Origin: Actinacidiphila sp965342175
GTDB lineage: Bacteria; Actinomycetota; Actinomycetes; Streptomycetales; Streptomycetaceae
Reading direction: 5' to 3'
Length of the DNA stretch: 64,000 bases
Assembly: GCF_965342175.1 (NCBI RefSeq)
Contig: NZ_CBDRBL010000013.1
Location: forward strand, 44,014-108,013
Shown here: piece by piece, positions 8,961-17,985 of the stretch
How the letters are laid out: every line of letters starts with the position of its first letter
Position numbering within the stretch: position 1 is the stretch's first letter
Notes under the pieces: generated by a model
Database searches by the model: none
The model's input: the letters and a program-made list of their open reading frames with translations, nothing else
What the model was told of the DNA's origin: nothing
Translations under genes and position numbers: made by a program

Positions 8961-8990
8961 ACTGTAGCCCTCCTGCCCTGAGCAGCGCAA
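8961..8990 (-). promoter_or_regulatory. Candidate promoter of the first tRNA-fMet gene
   Basis: TTGCGC (8990-8985) and TACAGT (8966-8961), 18 bases apart, sit between the stop of the Sel1 gene and the tRNA 5' end. This would allow tRNA transcription independent of the upstream gene. Confidence 0.4.
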
Positions 8991-8997
8991 ATCGCTT

Positions 8998-10860
8998 TCA
9001 CGCGGAGAGCTCGTGCTCCAGGGCATCGGTCAGCCGGGCCGCCCGCTCGGCCACCTCGGCGGGGCCGCACTCCACGGCACGCGCGCACCATGCCTTGGCG
9101 TCCGCCAGCTGTCCGTGCCGCGCGGCCAGCAGGGCCAGCCGCAGCGCGGCCCGTCCGTGCCCCGCGTCGGCGGCGCGGGTCCACCACAGGGCCGCCTCCG
9201 GTTCCGCGCCCTCGCGCGCGAGGAGCAGCCCGAGGTTGAAGGCCCCGTTGCGGCTGCCGCCCTCGGCGGCCTCCCGGTACCAGTGGGCGGCGTCGACGAC
9301 GTCCCCGCGCTTGGCGGCGCACATGCCGAGCCGCACCTGGGCGCGGCGGTGCCCTTGGCCGGCGGCACGGGCGTACCACTCCTCGGCCTCGGCGGCGGCC
9401 TCCGGCGTCTCCCGGGCATCCAGGAGTGCGCCGAGCCGGAAGGCGGCCTCGGGGCTGCCGCCGCCCGCGGCGCAGCGCAGGTGGCGTTCGGCGCCGTGGG
9501 TGTCGCCCTCCTTCTGCAGCGCGATGGCGACCTGGAGCGCGGCCTCACCGTGTCCGCTGGCCGCCGCGCGCTCGTACCAGCTGCGCGCGGTGGCGTCGTC
9601 GCCCCGCCCGGCGTGCAGGATCCCGAGGTTGAAGGCGGCGTCCACGCTGCCCGCCTCCGCGGCCTTGGAGAACCACGGCTCGGCGCCCGCCGCGTCGCCG
9701 CGCTGCAGCAGCAGCACGGCGAGCGCGTTGGCGGCCTCGCGGTGCCCGGTGTAGGCGGCCTTGCGGTACCACTGCTCGGCCTGGGTCGTGCGGCCCTGGC
9801 CGGCGCAGAGCAGACCCAGGTTGAAGGCGCCGTTGACGTCTCCCGCCTCGAGAGCGGCCCGGTACCAGCGCTCGGCTGTCTGGGTCTCGCCCTCCTGGGC
9901 GTGCAGGGCCCCCAGGGCGTTGGCGGCGTTGCCGTCACCGGCGTTGGCGGCCCGCCGCCACCAGGTGGCGGCGCCGTCGACGTCGCCGGCGTCGCGCAGC
10001 AGGAAGCCCAGCGCACAGGCGGCGCGCGGCTCGCCGTCACGGGCCGCGGTCAGATACCAGCGCTTGGCCTCCTCGAACTCGCCGCGCTCCTCAAGGAGCG
10101 TGCCGAGGCGGAGGGCGGCTCTGCGGTGCCGCCGGGCGGCGGCCTGCCGGTACCACTGCTCGGCCTCGCGCTCCTCGCCCCGCTCGGCGCAGATCCCGGC
10201 GAGCCGGTAGGCGGCCTCGCGGTGGCCGTGCTCGGCGGCCGCGTGGAACCAGCGCTCGGCGCCGACGTCGCGCCGGTGGTCCAGGAGGTCGGCCAGCGCG
10301 TACGCGCCCAGGGCGTGCCCGGACTCGGCGGCCTGGCGCAGCCAGTACTCGGCGCCGGGCTCGTCGCCGCGTTCACGGAAGTGCCGGCCGAGCGCGTGCG
10401 CGGCCGGGGCGGATCCGGCGACCGCGGCGATCCGCCACCAGGCGGCCGCCTCGTCGGCGTAGCCGCGCTGGTGCAGTAGCAGGCCCAGGTTGTTGGCGGC
10501 GGGACGGTCCCCTCCGCCCGCGGCGGCGCGCAGATGGGGCTCGGCGCCCTCCAGGTCGCCGCGCCGCAGCAGCATGGTGCCCAGCACGCTCATGGCGCCG
10601 ATGTCACCGCGTTCGGCGGCCCGCCGGTGGCGCGCCTCGAGTTCGGCCTCCTCGCGGGCCTCCAGGGTCTCCTGGTCGGGGAGTTCGGACTCGATGAGGC
10701 GCTCGTCGTCGAGGCCGCCCACGCGCGGGCCGGGCAGCAGGTCGGCGACGGTGGGCGCGAGCGCGGCGCCGGACGCGGGCAGGGCTGCCCGCCTCGCCGA
10801 CCCGCGATCCCGGATCTGACGAGTGCTCAGCAGGCTTGCACCGTCCCCCATGAGGTCCAT
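8998..10860 (-). CDS. Sel1/TPR-repeat protein
   Basis: A 620-residue protein. After about 90 residues of variable N-terminus, it is a continuous array of roughly 14 Sel1-like/TPR units of 34-36 residues, with recurring cores such as AERWYRAALEAGDVNGAFNL and AEQWYRKAAYTGHREAANAL. Solenoids of this kind are protein-interaction scaffolds; no enzymatic domain or signal peptide is visible, so a cytosolic role is likely. The ATG at 10860 is chosen because GGGTGA lies about 8 bases upstream; a frame start at 10902 is less likely. The gene stands between two identical tRNA-fMet genes. Confidence 0.85.
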   Translation of the reverse strand: MDLMGDGASLLSTRQIRDRGSARRAALPASGAALAPTVADLLPGPRVGGLDDERLIESELPDQETLEAREEAELEARHRRAAERGDIGAMSVLGTMLLRRGDLEGAEPHLRAAAGGGDRPAANNLGLLLHQRGYADEAAAWWRIAAVAGSAPAAHALGRHFRERGDEPGAEYWLRQAAESGHALGAYALADLLDHRRDVGAERWFHAAAEHGHREAAYRLAGICAERGEEREAEQWYRQAAARRHRRAALRLGTLLEERGEFEEAKRWYLTAARDGEPRAACALGFLLRDAGDVDGAATWWRRAANAGDGNAANALGALHAQEGETQTAERWYRAALEAGDVNGAFNLGLLCAGQGRTTQAEQWYRKAAYTGHREAANALAVLLLQRGDAAGAEPWFSKAAEAGSVDAAFNLGILHAGRGDDATARSWYERAAASGHGEAALQVAIALQKEGDTHGAERHLRCAAGGGSPEAAFRLGALLDARETPEAAAEAEEWYARAAGQGHRRAQVRLGMCAAKRGDVVDAAHWYREAAEGGSRNGAFNLGLLLAREGAEPEAALWWTRAADAGHGRAALRLALLAARHGQLADAKAWCARAVECGPAEVAERAARLTDALEHELSA

Positions 10861-11018
10861 CGTCGCATCACCCGTACCCGGAGTACACCTGGTATGCGGC
10901 AAACCTGCAGGGTTCAGCCGATCCAGTCGGTCATGTCATAGGTCACTACAGCGTTTTGTCGACTTCCCGACATGATGCCAACCGAAACCTCAGCGTTATC
11001 AATTCCCCCATACAAGTG

Positions 11019-11052
11019 AAAGGGCCCGGAGTCTATTGACTCCGGGCCCTTT
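11019..11052 (-). terminator. Terminator of the second initiator tRNA gene
   Basis: A perfect 15-bp stem (11019-11033 with 11038-11052) with loop TATT, directly behind the tRNA 3' end. AT pairs at the outer end and the short loop make it a convincing intrinsic terminator. Confidence 0.85.
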
Positions 11053-11059
11053 CCTGCAG

Positions 11060-11133
11060 TAGCGGGGACAGGATTTGAACCTGCGACCTCTGGGTTATGA
11101 GCCCAGCGAGCTACCGAGCTGCTCCACCCCGCG
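11060..11133 (-). tRNA. tRNA-fMet (initiator), anticodon CAT, second copy
   Basis: Identical over 74 nt to the tRNA at 8873-8946, with the same C1/T72 mismatch and GGG/CCC anticodon-stem pairs. It follows the stop of the UPF0182 gene by 39 bp and is followed by its own hairpin. Confidence 0.95.
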
Positions 11134-11172
11134 TCGGTGAAACAACCGTACCACGACGCGGGGTGGGCCCCC

Positions 11173-14031
11173 TCATCCCGTCTTCTCCGCCTCCTGCGCC
11201 CGCTTCAGGGCGTCGGCGAGGTCCTTCTGCGCCTGGCCGTAGGCGCCCCAGTCGCCCTCCCTGAGCGCCTTCTGGCCCGCCTCGTACGCCTGCTGGGCGT
11301 CCTCGAGGGCCTGGGCGACGGTCGCGTCGCCCGCGGCCGGCGGTTCGGTTCCCCCGCCGTCGCCCGAGTCCGGGGGCGGCGGCGGCTTCTCGCCGTCCAC
11401 CCCGAAGACCGCGTCGAGCGCCTGCCCGAGCGTGTCCTCGAACTCGGTCTGGCCGCCGTAGCTCACCAGCACCTTCTTCAGCAGCGGGTAGTTGGTGCCG
11501 GCGCCGCGTACGTAGACCGGCTCCACGTAGAGCAGCCCGCCGTCGAGGGGCACGGTCAGCAGGTTGCCGTACTCGACCTCGGAGTCGCCGCCCTTGAGCA
11601 ACCTGATCTTCTCCGCCACATCGGGGTCGGAGTTGAACTGGCTCTGCACCTGCTGCGGGCCCGACACCGTGGTGTTCGAGGGCAGCTTCAGCACCCTGAT
11701 CGCACCGTAGTCCGCGCTCTTGGCGTCGGCGTCGACCGCCATGAAGGCGCTGAGGTTCTCGCGCTTGTTCGGCGTGAAGGTCGTCGTGAGCGAGAACACC
11801 TGCGCGTTCTGGTCGGGCATCTTCAGGCTCAGGTAGTACGGCGGCACCGACTTCCCGGTCTTCGCGGCCGGGTCGTTGGGAACCTCCCACACCTCACTGC
11901 CGCTGTAGAAGGTCGACGCCTTGGTGATGTGGTAGCGCGTCAGCAGCTCACGCTGCACCTTGAACAGGTCCTGCGGGTAGCGCAGGTGCGCCATCAGCGT
12001 GTCGCTGATCGCCGTCCTGGGCTCGACCGTGCCGGGGAAGGCCTTCATCCAGGTCTTCAGCACCGGGTCCTTGGTGTCCCACTGGTAGAGCGTGACCTTG
12101 CCGCTGTACGCGTCGACGGTCGCCTTCACCGAGTTGCGGATGTAGTTGACCTGGTTCTGCTGCGCCAGCACGGCGCGCTGCCCGTCGGTCAGCGAGTCCG
12201 CGGTGGTGTCGCCGAGCGTGGTGCGCGAGGAGTACGGGTAGCCGTTGCTCGTCGTGTAGGCGTCCACGATCCAGACGACGCGGCCGTCGACGATCGCCGG
12301 GTAGGAGTCGCCGTCGATCGTCAGCCAGGGCGCGACCGCCTCGACCCGCTCCTTGGGCATGCGGTTGTACAGGATCTGCGAGTCGTCGCCTACGGCGCCG
12401 GAGTAGAAGATCTGCGGCTCGCCGAAGGCCACCGCGTAGGCGAGGCGGGTCACCGGGTTCTTCAGTGCGACACCGCTCTTGCCGGTGTAGGTGTACGACT
12501 TCTCGCCCTGGTCGTCGGTGATGTAGTCGATCTCCGGCGTGGACTTGTCGCCGACGATCGACCACTGCTTGGTCTGCTCGCCGTAGTAGATCCGCTGCTG
12601 GTACGTCCCGAGGTCGCCCTTGGTCGGCAGGTTGTACTCGATGAAGTCCGGCTCGCCGCTGGAGGTCGTGGTGGTGCCCTTGGCCGCCACCACGCCGTAG
12701 CCGTGGGTGTACTTGAAGTGGTCGTTGATCCAGCTGTGCTGCGGGATGCCCTCGAGGTTCAGCTCCCGCAGGCCCACCACCGTGTCCTGCTCCTTGCCGT
12801 CGATCGTGTACCGGTCGACGTCGAGCGTGGACGGGAAGGCGTAGTAGCCGCGCACCTTCTGCAGCTGCTGGTACGTCGGCGAGACCACGTTCGGGTCCAG
12901 GAGCCGGATCGACGCGGCCGTGTCGGCGTCGCTGCGCAGCTTCTCCTTGTCGTCGCCGCTCGTGCCCGAGTAATCCGTCACCTCGGTGTGGTCGATGCCG
13001 TACGCCTCACGCGTGGCGTCGATGTTCTTCTGGATGTACGGCTGCTCCTTGGCGGCCTCGTTCGGCTGCACCTGGAACTTCTGCACGATCGCCGGGTACA
13101 GGCCGCCGATCAGGATCGCCGACAGCACCATGAGGCCGAAGCCGATCAGCGGCAGCGACCAGGTGCGCCGCCACAAGGTGGCGAAGAACAGCAGCGCGCA
13201 GATGATGGCGATGGCGAACAGGATCGTCTTGGCCGGCAGATAGGCGTTGGCGTCCACGAACCGCAGACCCGTCCAGTCGTTCGACCTGAGGTTGCCGGAC
13301 TTCACCGCGAGCGAGTAGCGGTCCAGCCAGTACGCCACCGCCTTCAGGGTGACGAACAGTCCCAGCAGCACCGACAGGTGCCCGGTCGCCGCCGCCGTGG
13401 CCCGGCCGCCCGGGGAGGTGATCCGCAGGCCCCCGTACAGGTAGTGCACCAGCACCGCCGCCAGCAGCGACAGCACGACGGCCGCGAAGCCGAAGCTCAG
13501 CAGGAAGCGGTACCAGGGCAGGTCGAAGGCGTAGAAGGCGACGTCGACGTGGAACTGCGGGTCCTTGGTGCCGAACGGGGTGGAGTTCGTCCACATCAGC
13601 CATGTGCGCCACTGGCTGGAGGCGGACGCCCCCGCGATCAGCCCCACCAGCGCGCAGACGGTGAGCAGCACCCACTTCTTGTAGGGGGCGATGCCCATGC
13701 GGTAGCGGTCGAGGTTCTGCTGCTCCATGGACATCGCGCTCAGCGGCGGGCGGAGCCGGTGCGCGAGGTACACGTTGACGCCGACGGCCGCGGCCATCAG
13801 CAGGCCGAAGACGAAGAACAGTCCGATCTTCGTCCACAGTGTGGTGGTGAAGACCGAGGAATAGTGGACGGAGCGATACCACAGCCAGTCGGTCCAGAAG
13901 CCCGAGAACATGACGAAGGCCATGGCCAGCACGGCCAGCAGCCCCAGGGTCATGAGCAGTGTCCGGGCTCGCCGCGACGGGCGGCCCACTCTGATCCGCG
14001 GCCCGTGCGGACCCCCGCCGCGGTCCGGCAT
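11173..14031 (-). CDS. UPF0182-family large membrane protein
   Basis: A 952-residue protein of the actinobacterial UPF0182 (COG1615) family, whose biochemical role is not established. The first third has about seven transmembrane helices (for example TLLMTLGLLAVLAMAFVMF near residue 25). The rest is a large, probably extracytoplasmic domain rich in Tyr and Trp, ending in a proline-rich linker and an Ala/Glu/Lys coiled tail. The ATG at 14031 matches the usual family start; an in-frame ATG at 14094 is the alternative, and neither has a strong ribosome site. In mycobacteria the family member also neighbours a PDZ protease gene. Confidence 0.92.
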   Translation of the reverse strand: MPDRGGGPHGPRIRVGRPSRRARTLLMTLGLLAVLAMAFVMFSGFWTDWLWYRSVHYSSVFTTTLWTKIGLFFVFGLLMAAAVGVNVYLAHRLRPPLSAMSMEQQNLDRYRMGIAPYKKWVLLTVCALVGLIAGASASSQWRTWLMWTNSTPFGTKDPQFHVDVAFYAFDLPWYRFLLSFGFAAVVLSLLAAVLVHYLYGGLRITSPGGRATAAATGHLSVLLGLFVTLKAVAYWLDRYSLAVKSGNLRSNDWTGLRFVDANAYLPAKTILFAIAIICALLFFATLWRRTWSLPLIGFGLMVLSAILIGGLYPAIVQKFQVQPNEAAKEQPYIQKNIDATREAYGIDHTEVTDYSGTSGDDKEKLRSDADTAASIRLLDPNVVSPTYQQLQKVRGYYAFPSTLDVDRYTIDGKEQDTVVGLRELNLEGIPQHSWINDHFKYTHGYGVVAAKGTTTTSSGEPDFIEYNLPTKGDLGTYQQRIYYGEQTKQWSIVGDKSTPEIDYITDDQGEKSYTYTGKSGVALKNPVTRLAYAVAFGEPQIFYSGAVGDDSQILYNRMPKERVEAVAPWLTIDGDSYPAIVDGRVVWIVDAYTTSNGYPYSSRTTLGDTTADSLTDGQRAVLAQQNQVNYIRNSVKATVDAYSGKVTLYQWDTKDPVLKTWMKAFPGTVEPRTAISDTLMAHLRYPQDLFKVQRELLTRYHITKASTFYSGSEVWEVPNDPAAKTGKSVPPYYLSLKMPDQNAQVFSLTTTFTPNKRENLSAFMAVDADAKSADYGAIRVLKLPSNTTVSGPQQVQSQFNSDPDVAEKIRLLKGGDSEVEYGNLLTVPLDGGLLYVEPVYVRGAGTNYPLLKKVLVSYGGQTEFEDTLGQALDAVFGVDGEKPPPPPDSGDGGGTEPPAAGDATVAQALEDAQQAYEAGQKALREGDWGAYGQAQKDLADALKRAQEAEKTG

Positions 14032-14176
14032 CTGGAATACCAAGGTGCGCACCTCGAAGTGTCGGTCTCCGTCGGACGCCGTCTCAGCGCCCATAGATGC
14101 AACTTACTCAGCCTTTACACAGTTCCCCAAGGCTCCCGATTGGGGAGCGGGTCACAGAACAGGCAGGATGTCGAGC

Positions 14177-14731
14177 ATGTCCAACACCACCTCCGAGGGT
14201 GCGCCGCTCGCCGCGAACCCGCTCACCCGTGCCGTCCTGGAGATCGACGACTATGCGTCCGGCCTGGGCTGGGACCAGCCCGCCCGGCTGTTCGCCCTGG
14301 TCGACACCGCGGCGCTGCGCGCCCAGGAGCCGAAACTCGCCGAGGAGCTCGGCCTCGGTGACGACAGCGCCGCCGGGTTGACCCCGATCGAGCAGGACGA
14401 GCTTCCGCCCGGCGCAGCGCTGGACGAGTTCCTCGCCACCATCGCCTGGCCGGGCGTCGTCAGCGGCTGCGCCCTCACCGTGGAGCGGCTGATGCTGCCG
14501 CCGTCCGCGGAGCAGTCCATCCCCGAGGGGCTGGACGACGCCGCGCTGGCTCGCTGGGTCGCCGCGCACCCCGACCGGCAGGAGGTCCGTATGACGGTGG
14601 GCGTGCTGCGTGACGGCTCGAGGGAGTCCGCGGTGCGGCTGCGCGAGAAGGACTCCCCCACCGAGGTGCTGACCGGCTCCGCGCTGGTGCCCGGACTGGC
14701 CGACGCCCTGGCGGCGACCTTCGAGGACTGA
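14177..14731 (+). CDS. PPA1309-family protein of unknown function
   Basis: A 184-residue acidic soluble protein conserved in actinobacteria, matching what I recall as the PPA1309 family. Recognisable stretches are LTRAVLEIDDYASGLGWDQP near the start and PWPGVVSGCALTVER-like text in the middle (here WPGVVSGCALTVER). It lacks signal peptide and membrane segments. It is divergent from the UPF0182 gene and convergent with the PDZ protease. The ATG at 14177 has CAGG 9 bases upstream; an ATG at 14168 would add three residues. No function can be assigned. Confidence 0.8.
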   Translation: MSNTTSEGAPLAANPLTRAVLEIDDYASGLGWDQPARLFALVDTAALRAQEPKLAEELGLGDDSAAGLTPIEQDELPPGAALDEFLATIAWPGVVSGCALTVERLMLPPSAEQSIPEGLDDAALARWVAAHPDRQEVRMTVGVLRDGSRESAVRLREKDSPTEVLTGSALVPGLADALAATFED

Positions 14732-14735
14732 CGTC

Positions 14736-14768
14736 CGACGGCCCCGGGGAAGCGCCCCGGGGCCGTCG
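14736..14768. terminator. Bidirectional hairpin terminator
   Basis: A perfect 14-bp stem (14736-14749 with 14755-14768) with a 5-base loop, between the PPA1309-type gene and the convergent PDZ protease gene. Confidence 0.8.
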
Positions 14769-14788
14769 AACGCGGTCACGCCTGCCGG

Positions 14789-15856
14789 CTAACCCGTCGT
14801 GCAGGAGGGGAGGGCCGACGTCCTGCCCTCGCGGATGTCCTTGAGCGCGTCCAGGGCGCCGTCGATGGTCTTCACCTTGACCAGGGTGAGGCCGCTCGGG
14901 GTGTCCGCCGCCGCCTCCGCGCAGTTGTCCGCGGGGGTGAGGAAGTACTCGGCTCCCTTGTCCCGCGCGGCGATCGTCTTCATGTCTATACCGCCGATGG
15001 GACCCACCCTCCCCTCGTCGTCGATCGTCCCGGTGCCCGCGATGAACGTGCCGCCGGTGAGGTCCTGGGGGGTGAGCTTGTCGATGATGCCCAGCGCGAA
15101 CATCAGGCCGGCGCTCGGGCCGCCGACGTCCGCCAGCTTGATGTCGATCTTGAACGGGAAGGTGTGCTCGACCCCGGCCTGGATGCCCACGATCGCCCGG
15201 GGTGCTCCGTCGTCGTCCGATGCGCCCGTGGTGATCCTCACGTCCCGGGACGCGTCGCCTTTCGCTCCCTCGGGCACCACCGTGAAGACGACCGTCTGCC
15301 CCGGCTGATGCCTGGTGACCAGCTCGGCGACATCGCCCGCCGCCTTGACCGGCCGGCCGTCCACCGCCTTGATCACATCGCCGGCATGGAGCACGCCCTC
15401 GGCCGGGGCGCCCTTGACCACGGTGGAGACGATCACCCGGGAGCCGACGGGTATGCCGAGCTGCTCCAGGGCCGCGACCTTGGCGCTGTCCTGGGACTGG
15501 GTGAACTCCTCGGCGTTCTCCTGGTCGGCCTGCTCAGCCGTCTGCCCCTTTGGGTAGAGGGTGTCGTGCTCGACGACCTTCTGGTCGTGCGCCAGCCAGC
15601 CGACGACCGCCTCGACGAGGTTCATCGAGTAGTCCGCGCTCGTCACCCGCACCGTGGTCATGTTGAGATGACCGCTGGTCGGGTACGTCTTGTGCCCGGA
15701 AATCTGCAGCACCGGATCCCCGCCGTGCGACCCGAGCGTGTTGACCGTGGGCCCCGGGGACATCTCCGCGTACGGGACGGGCCACAGCAGGGCCCCGCAC
15801 AGCAGCGCTATCAGGGTCAGGGTCGATGCGAGCAGCGTCGCGGTGCGGCGTGGCAT
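14789..15856 (-). CDS. Membrane-anchored PDZ / Lon-like (S16) serine protease, YlbL type
   Basis: A 355-residue protein: an N-terminal signal-anchor (TATLLASTLTLIALLCGALL, about residues 6-25), a PDZ domain (about 125-215) and a C-terminal Lon-type proteolytic domain. The Ser-Lys dyad is visible: GGPSAG with Ser248 and GGIDMKTIAA with Lys293, 45 residues apart as in Lon. It probably cleaves proteins on the outer face of the membrane; substrates are unknown. The ATG at 15856 starts the signal-anchor; the open frame upstream has no membrane-protein character. Confidence 0.92.
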   Translation of the reverse strand: MPRRTATLLASTLTLIALLCGALLWPVPYAEMSPGPTVNTLGSHGGDPVLQISGHKTYPTSGHLNMTTVRVTSADYSMNLVEAVVGWLAHDQKVVEHDTLYPKGQTAEQADQENAEEFTQSQDSAKVAALEQLGIPVGSRVIVSTVVKGAPAEGVLHAGDVIKAVDGRPVKAAGDVAELVTRHQPGQTVVFTVVPEGAKGDASRDVRITTGASDDDGAPRAIVGIQAGVEHTFPFKIDIKLADVGGPSAGLMFALGIIDKLTPQDLTGGTFIAGTGTIDDEGRVGPIGGIDMKTIAARDKGAEYFLTPADNCAEAAADTPSGLTLVKVKTIDGALDALKDIREGRTSALPSCTTG

Positions 15857-15899
15857 GGAACGACAGTACGGTACGGGACCCCCGGCCGCCCCGTGGGCC

Positions 15900-16067
15900 T
15901 CAGGCCCGTCCGCCCGATCCGGTGCGCTGCATGGCCTCGCGGAAGCGCTCGTAGTCGGCGAGCGAGGCGCCGTCACCGGTGGAGCGCGTACGCGCCGCCC
16001 AGCTTCCCCAGACAGCCGCGGCGATCGCGGCGACCAACGGGATGAGCAACCATGCGAGCGCTGCCAC
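15900..16067 (-). CDS. Small single-pass membrane protein
   Basis: A 55-residue protein with one transmembrane helix (LAWLLIPLVAAIAAAVWGSW) followed by a charged tail containing YERFREAM. The GTG at 16067 is supported by GGGAGG 6 bases upstream; the ATG at 16088 would place that ribosome site inside the gene. It lies between moaE and the PDZ protease on the same strand. Function unknown; it may be an accessory membrane subunit for a neighbour. Confidence 0.75.
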   Translation of the reverse strand: MAALAWLLIPLVAAIAAAVWGSWAARTRSTGDGASLADYERFREAMQRTGSGGRA

Positions 16068-16237
16068 TTCGGCCTCCCGGACGCGCATGCCGATCAGAAA
16101 CTATGAGCAGACTAATCTTCTGCTGCTACAACGTTCAGAGCGGGTCGCAGGTTACGCAACCCCAGGTGGGCCACTCAGTGGGCCGCCGGGCGCTGGAGCC
16201 GCGGGACGGACGACGGGCGCAGTCGCCGCGCGGTGGG

Positions 16238-16696
16238 TCATCGGGCGCAGGCGCCGACCCACTCCTCGGTGCCGTCGGCGAAGGCCTGGTGCTTCCAGAT
16301 GGGGACCTCGCGCTTGAGGTCGTCGATCAGCCGCCGGCAGGCGGCGAACGCCTCGGCGCGGTGCGGGCAGGAGACGGCGACGACCACCGCGAGGTCGCCG
16401 ACCCGCAGATCGCCCACCCGGTGGACGGCGGCCAGGGCCCTGACCGGGAAGTCCGCCGCGACCTTCTCCGCGACGCGGCGCAGCTCCGCCTCCGCGCTGG
16501 GGTGCGCGGAGTAGCCGAGCCCGGTCACCGCTGCGTCCGAGGGACCGTCGTGATCACGAACGGTGCCGACGAACAGCGCGGTGCCCCCGGCGGAGTCGTG
16601 TCCCACCGCGCGGAAGACCTCGTCGACGGACAGCTCGGTGTCCCGGATCGCGATGAGCCGGAGGGGTTCGTCGTGCGTCTGTGCCATGCGGCTCAT
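16238..16696 (-). CDS. moaE: Molybdopterin synthase catalytic subunit MoaE
   Basis: The large subunit of molybdopterin synthase, which converts precursor Z to molybdopterin using thiocarboxylated MoaD. The 152-residue length is normal. Diagnostic segments are GTALFVGTVRDHD near residue 43, HRVGDLRVGDLAVVVAVSC near 95-113, and KREVPIWKHQ near 130, which holds the catalytic lysines. The ATG at 16696 has GGGG 7-8 bases upstream; an ATG at 16687 is a close alternative. No moaD lies in the window, but moeZ, whose homologues supply sulfur to MoaD, lies at 50.8-52.0 kb. Confidence 0.93.
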   Translation of the reverse strand: MSRMAQTHDEPLRLIAIRDTELSVDEVFRAVGHDSAGGTALFVGTVRDHDGPSDAAVTGLGYSAHPSAEAELRRVAEKVAADFPVRALAAVHRVGDLRVGDLAVVVAVSCPHRAEAFAACRRLIDDLKREVPIWKHQAFADGTEEWVGACAR

Positions 16697-16754
16697 GCTG
16701 CCCCATCGTCCGCCCTGAGCAAACCCCCACCGGAACGCGTCGGACCGGCGCCCC

Positions 16755-17858
16755 TCAGACACCGCGGCGCCGGCGCGCCCTGCGCACCATCGCCGCCGTG
16801 CCGACCAGGGCCACCGTCGCGCCGGCGGCGCCGAGTGTGGCGGCGTCCTTGCGCCCCAGGCGCCGCCCGACGACGGAGTTGCGGCCGGAGACCTCCTCCA
16901 GCAGGACCGCCAGCACCTCCTCGTTGGTCCACTTCGGCCGCCAGCCCGACTCGTGCAGCCGACTGCCGCTGACCACCCAGGGATGCATGGTGTACGCCAG
17001 ATCACCCGCCGGTGAGGGGGTCAGGCCCAGCCGGTGCAGCCGGGAGGCCGCTCCGAGCGCCACCGCGGGAGGCAGCTCCATGCGGCGGATGCCCGAGAGC
17101 TCCTCGACCTCCTCCTGCTCCAGCCAGCCGTCGCAGCCCACGGCCATCTCGCCGTCGACCCTCTCCAGCGCCGCGTGCTCCAGCGCCGTCACCAGGTCGT
17201 CCACGTGGCAGAACTGCCAGCAGGGGCGGCTGCCGCCCACCACCAGCAGGCGCGGCGACTCGAAGTACCGGGTGAGCGCGGTGTCGGTGCCGCCGACCAG
17301 GACGGCCGGGCGCAGGATGGTCACGTTGAGGCCGGGGTGGGCGCGGGGGGCGCGCTTGCCGAGCCGCTCGATCTCCAGCAGGTCGCCCACGAAGGACGCC
17401 TCCGCCGTCGCGCGCAGCGGCGCGTCCTCGGCGAGCGGGACGTCGTTGTCCGCGTGGGCGCCGTAGACCATGGCCGAGGTGCACAGCACCACGCGCCGCA
17501 CGCCCGCGGCGGCCGCCGCGGTGAGCACCGTCTGGGTGCCGCGCACATTGAAGGCGCTGCGCGCCCTGGGGTCGGACTCCAGGTCCAGGTCGAGCGCGAG
17601 ATGGACGACGACGTCCACACCGCGCAGCCGCTCGGCGATCGCCGGGTCCCGTACGTCGAGCACCGCCCACTGGGCGCCGGGGACGTCGCCGCGGCGCTCG
17701 TCGATCGCCACGACCCTCTTGACCTGGTCGGTGCCGGCCAGCCGCTGGGCCAGCCGCAGGCCGACCCCGGAGGCGGCGCCGGTGACGGCGACCACCGGTC
17801 CGGCGGGGGCCCTGCCGCCGCTCCGCTCTGGGCGAACGGTCGGTTCTGGGGAACTCAC
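16755..17858 (-). CDS. SDR-family NAD(P)-dependent epimerase/dehydratase-like protein
   Basis: A 367-residue extended short-chain dehydrogenase. The Rossmann motif is VTGAASGVGLRLA near residue 27, and VVVHLALDLD marks the next strand. The usual YxxxK dyad is not clear: at the expected place the protein reads VYGAHADNDV and later ASFVGDLLEIERL, so catalysis is uncertain. The C-terminus ends in a hydrophobic stretch and a run of arginines (ATVALVGTAAMVRRARRRR), suggesting a membrane-proximal tail. The GTG at 17858 has GGGAG 7 bases upstream. Confidence 0.8.
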   Translation of the reverse strand: MSSPEPTVRPERSGGRAPAGPVVAVTGAASGVGLRLAQRLAGTDQVKRVVAIDERRGDVPGAQWAVLDVRDPAIAERLRGVDVVVHLALDLDLESDPRARSAFNVRGTQTVLTAAAAAGVRRVVLCTSAMVYGAHADNDVPLAEDAPLRATAEASFVGDLLEIERLGKRAPRAHPGLNVTILRPAVLVGGTDTALTRYFESPRLLVVGGSRPCWQFCHVDDLVTALEHAALERVDGEMAVGCDGWLEQEEVEELSGIRRMELPPAVALGAASRLHRLGLTPSPAGDLAYTMHPWVVSGSRLHESGWRPKWTNEEVLAVLLEEVSGRNSVVGRRLGRKDAATLGAAGATVALVGTAAMVRRARRRRGV

Positions 17859-17985
17859 CAGGTGTCTCCCACGGTTGTCTCTGGTACCGGTGCGCGGCCC
17901 GCAACCGCGGTCCGTACGCAGCCATCCTGCCTGACGGGTGTCTAGGCTGGAGGTACAGCCCACAACACACAGAGCCGAGGAAACC

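Noticed and set aside
8673..9026. N-terminal extension of the HEAT-repeat protein
   Set aside because: It would translate through the complementary tRNA-fMet gene and its terminator and is low-complexity Arg-rich sequence.
8873..11133. tRNA direct repeats as attachment sites of an integrated element
   Set aside because: Both copies are full-length genes with promoters or terminators, and the enclosed Sel1 gene is not an integrase or mobility gene.
11137..14361. Very long open frame (over 1000 codons) antisense to the UPF0182 gene, and many similar antisense frames elsewhere
   Set aside because: High GC at third positions keeps opposite and shifted frames open; the products are Arg/Gly/Val/His-rich with no domain, while the opposite strand encodes recognised proteins.
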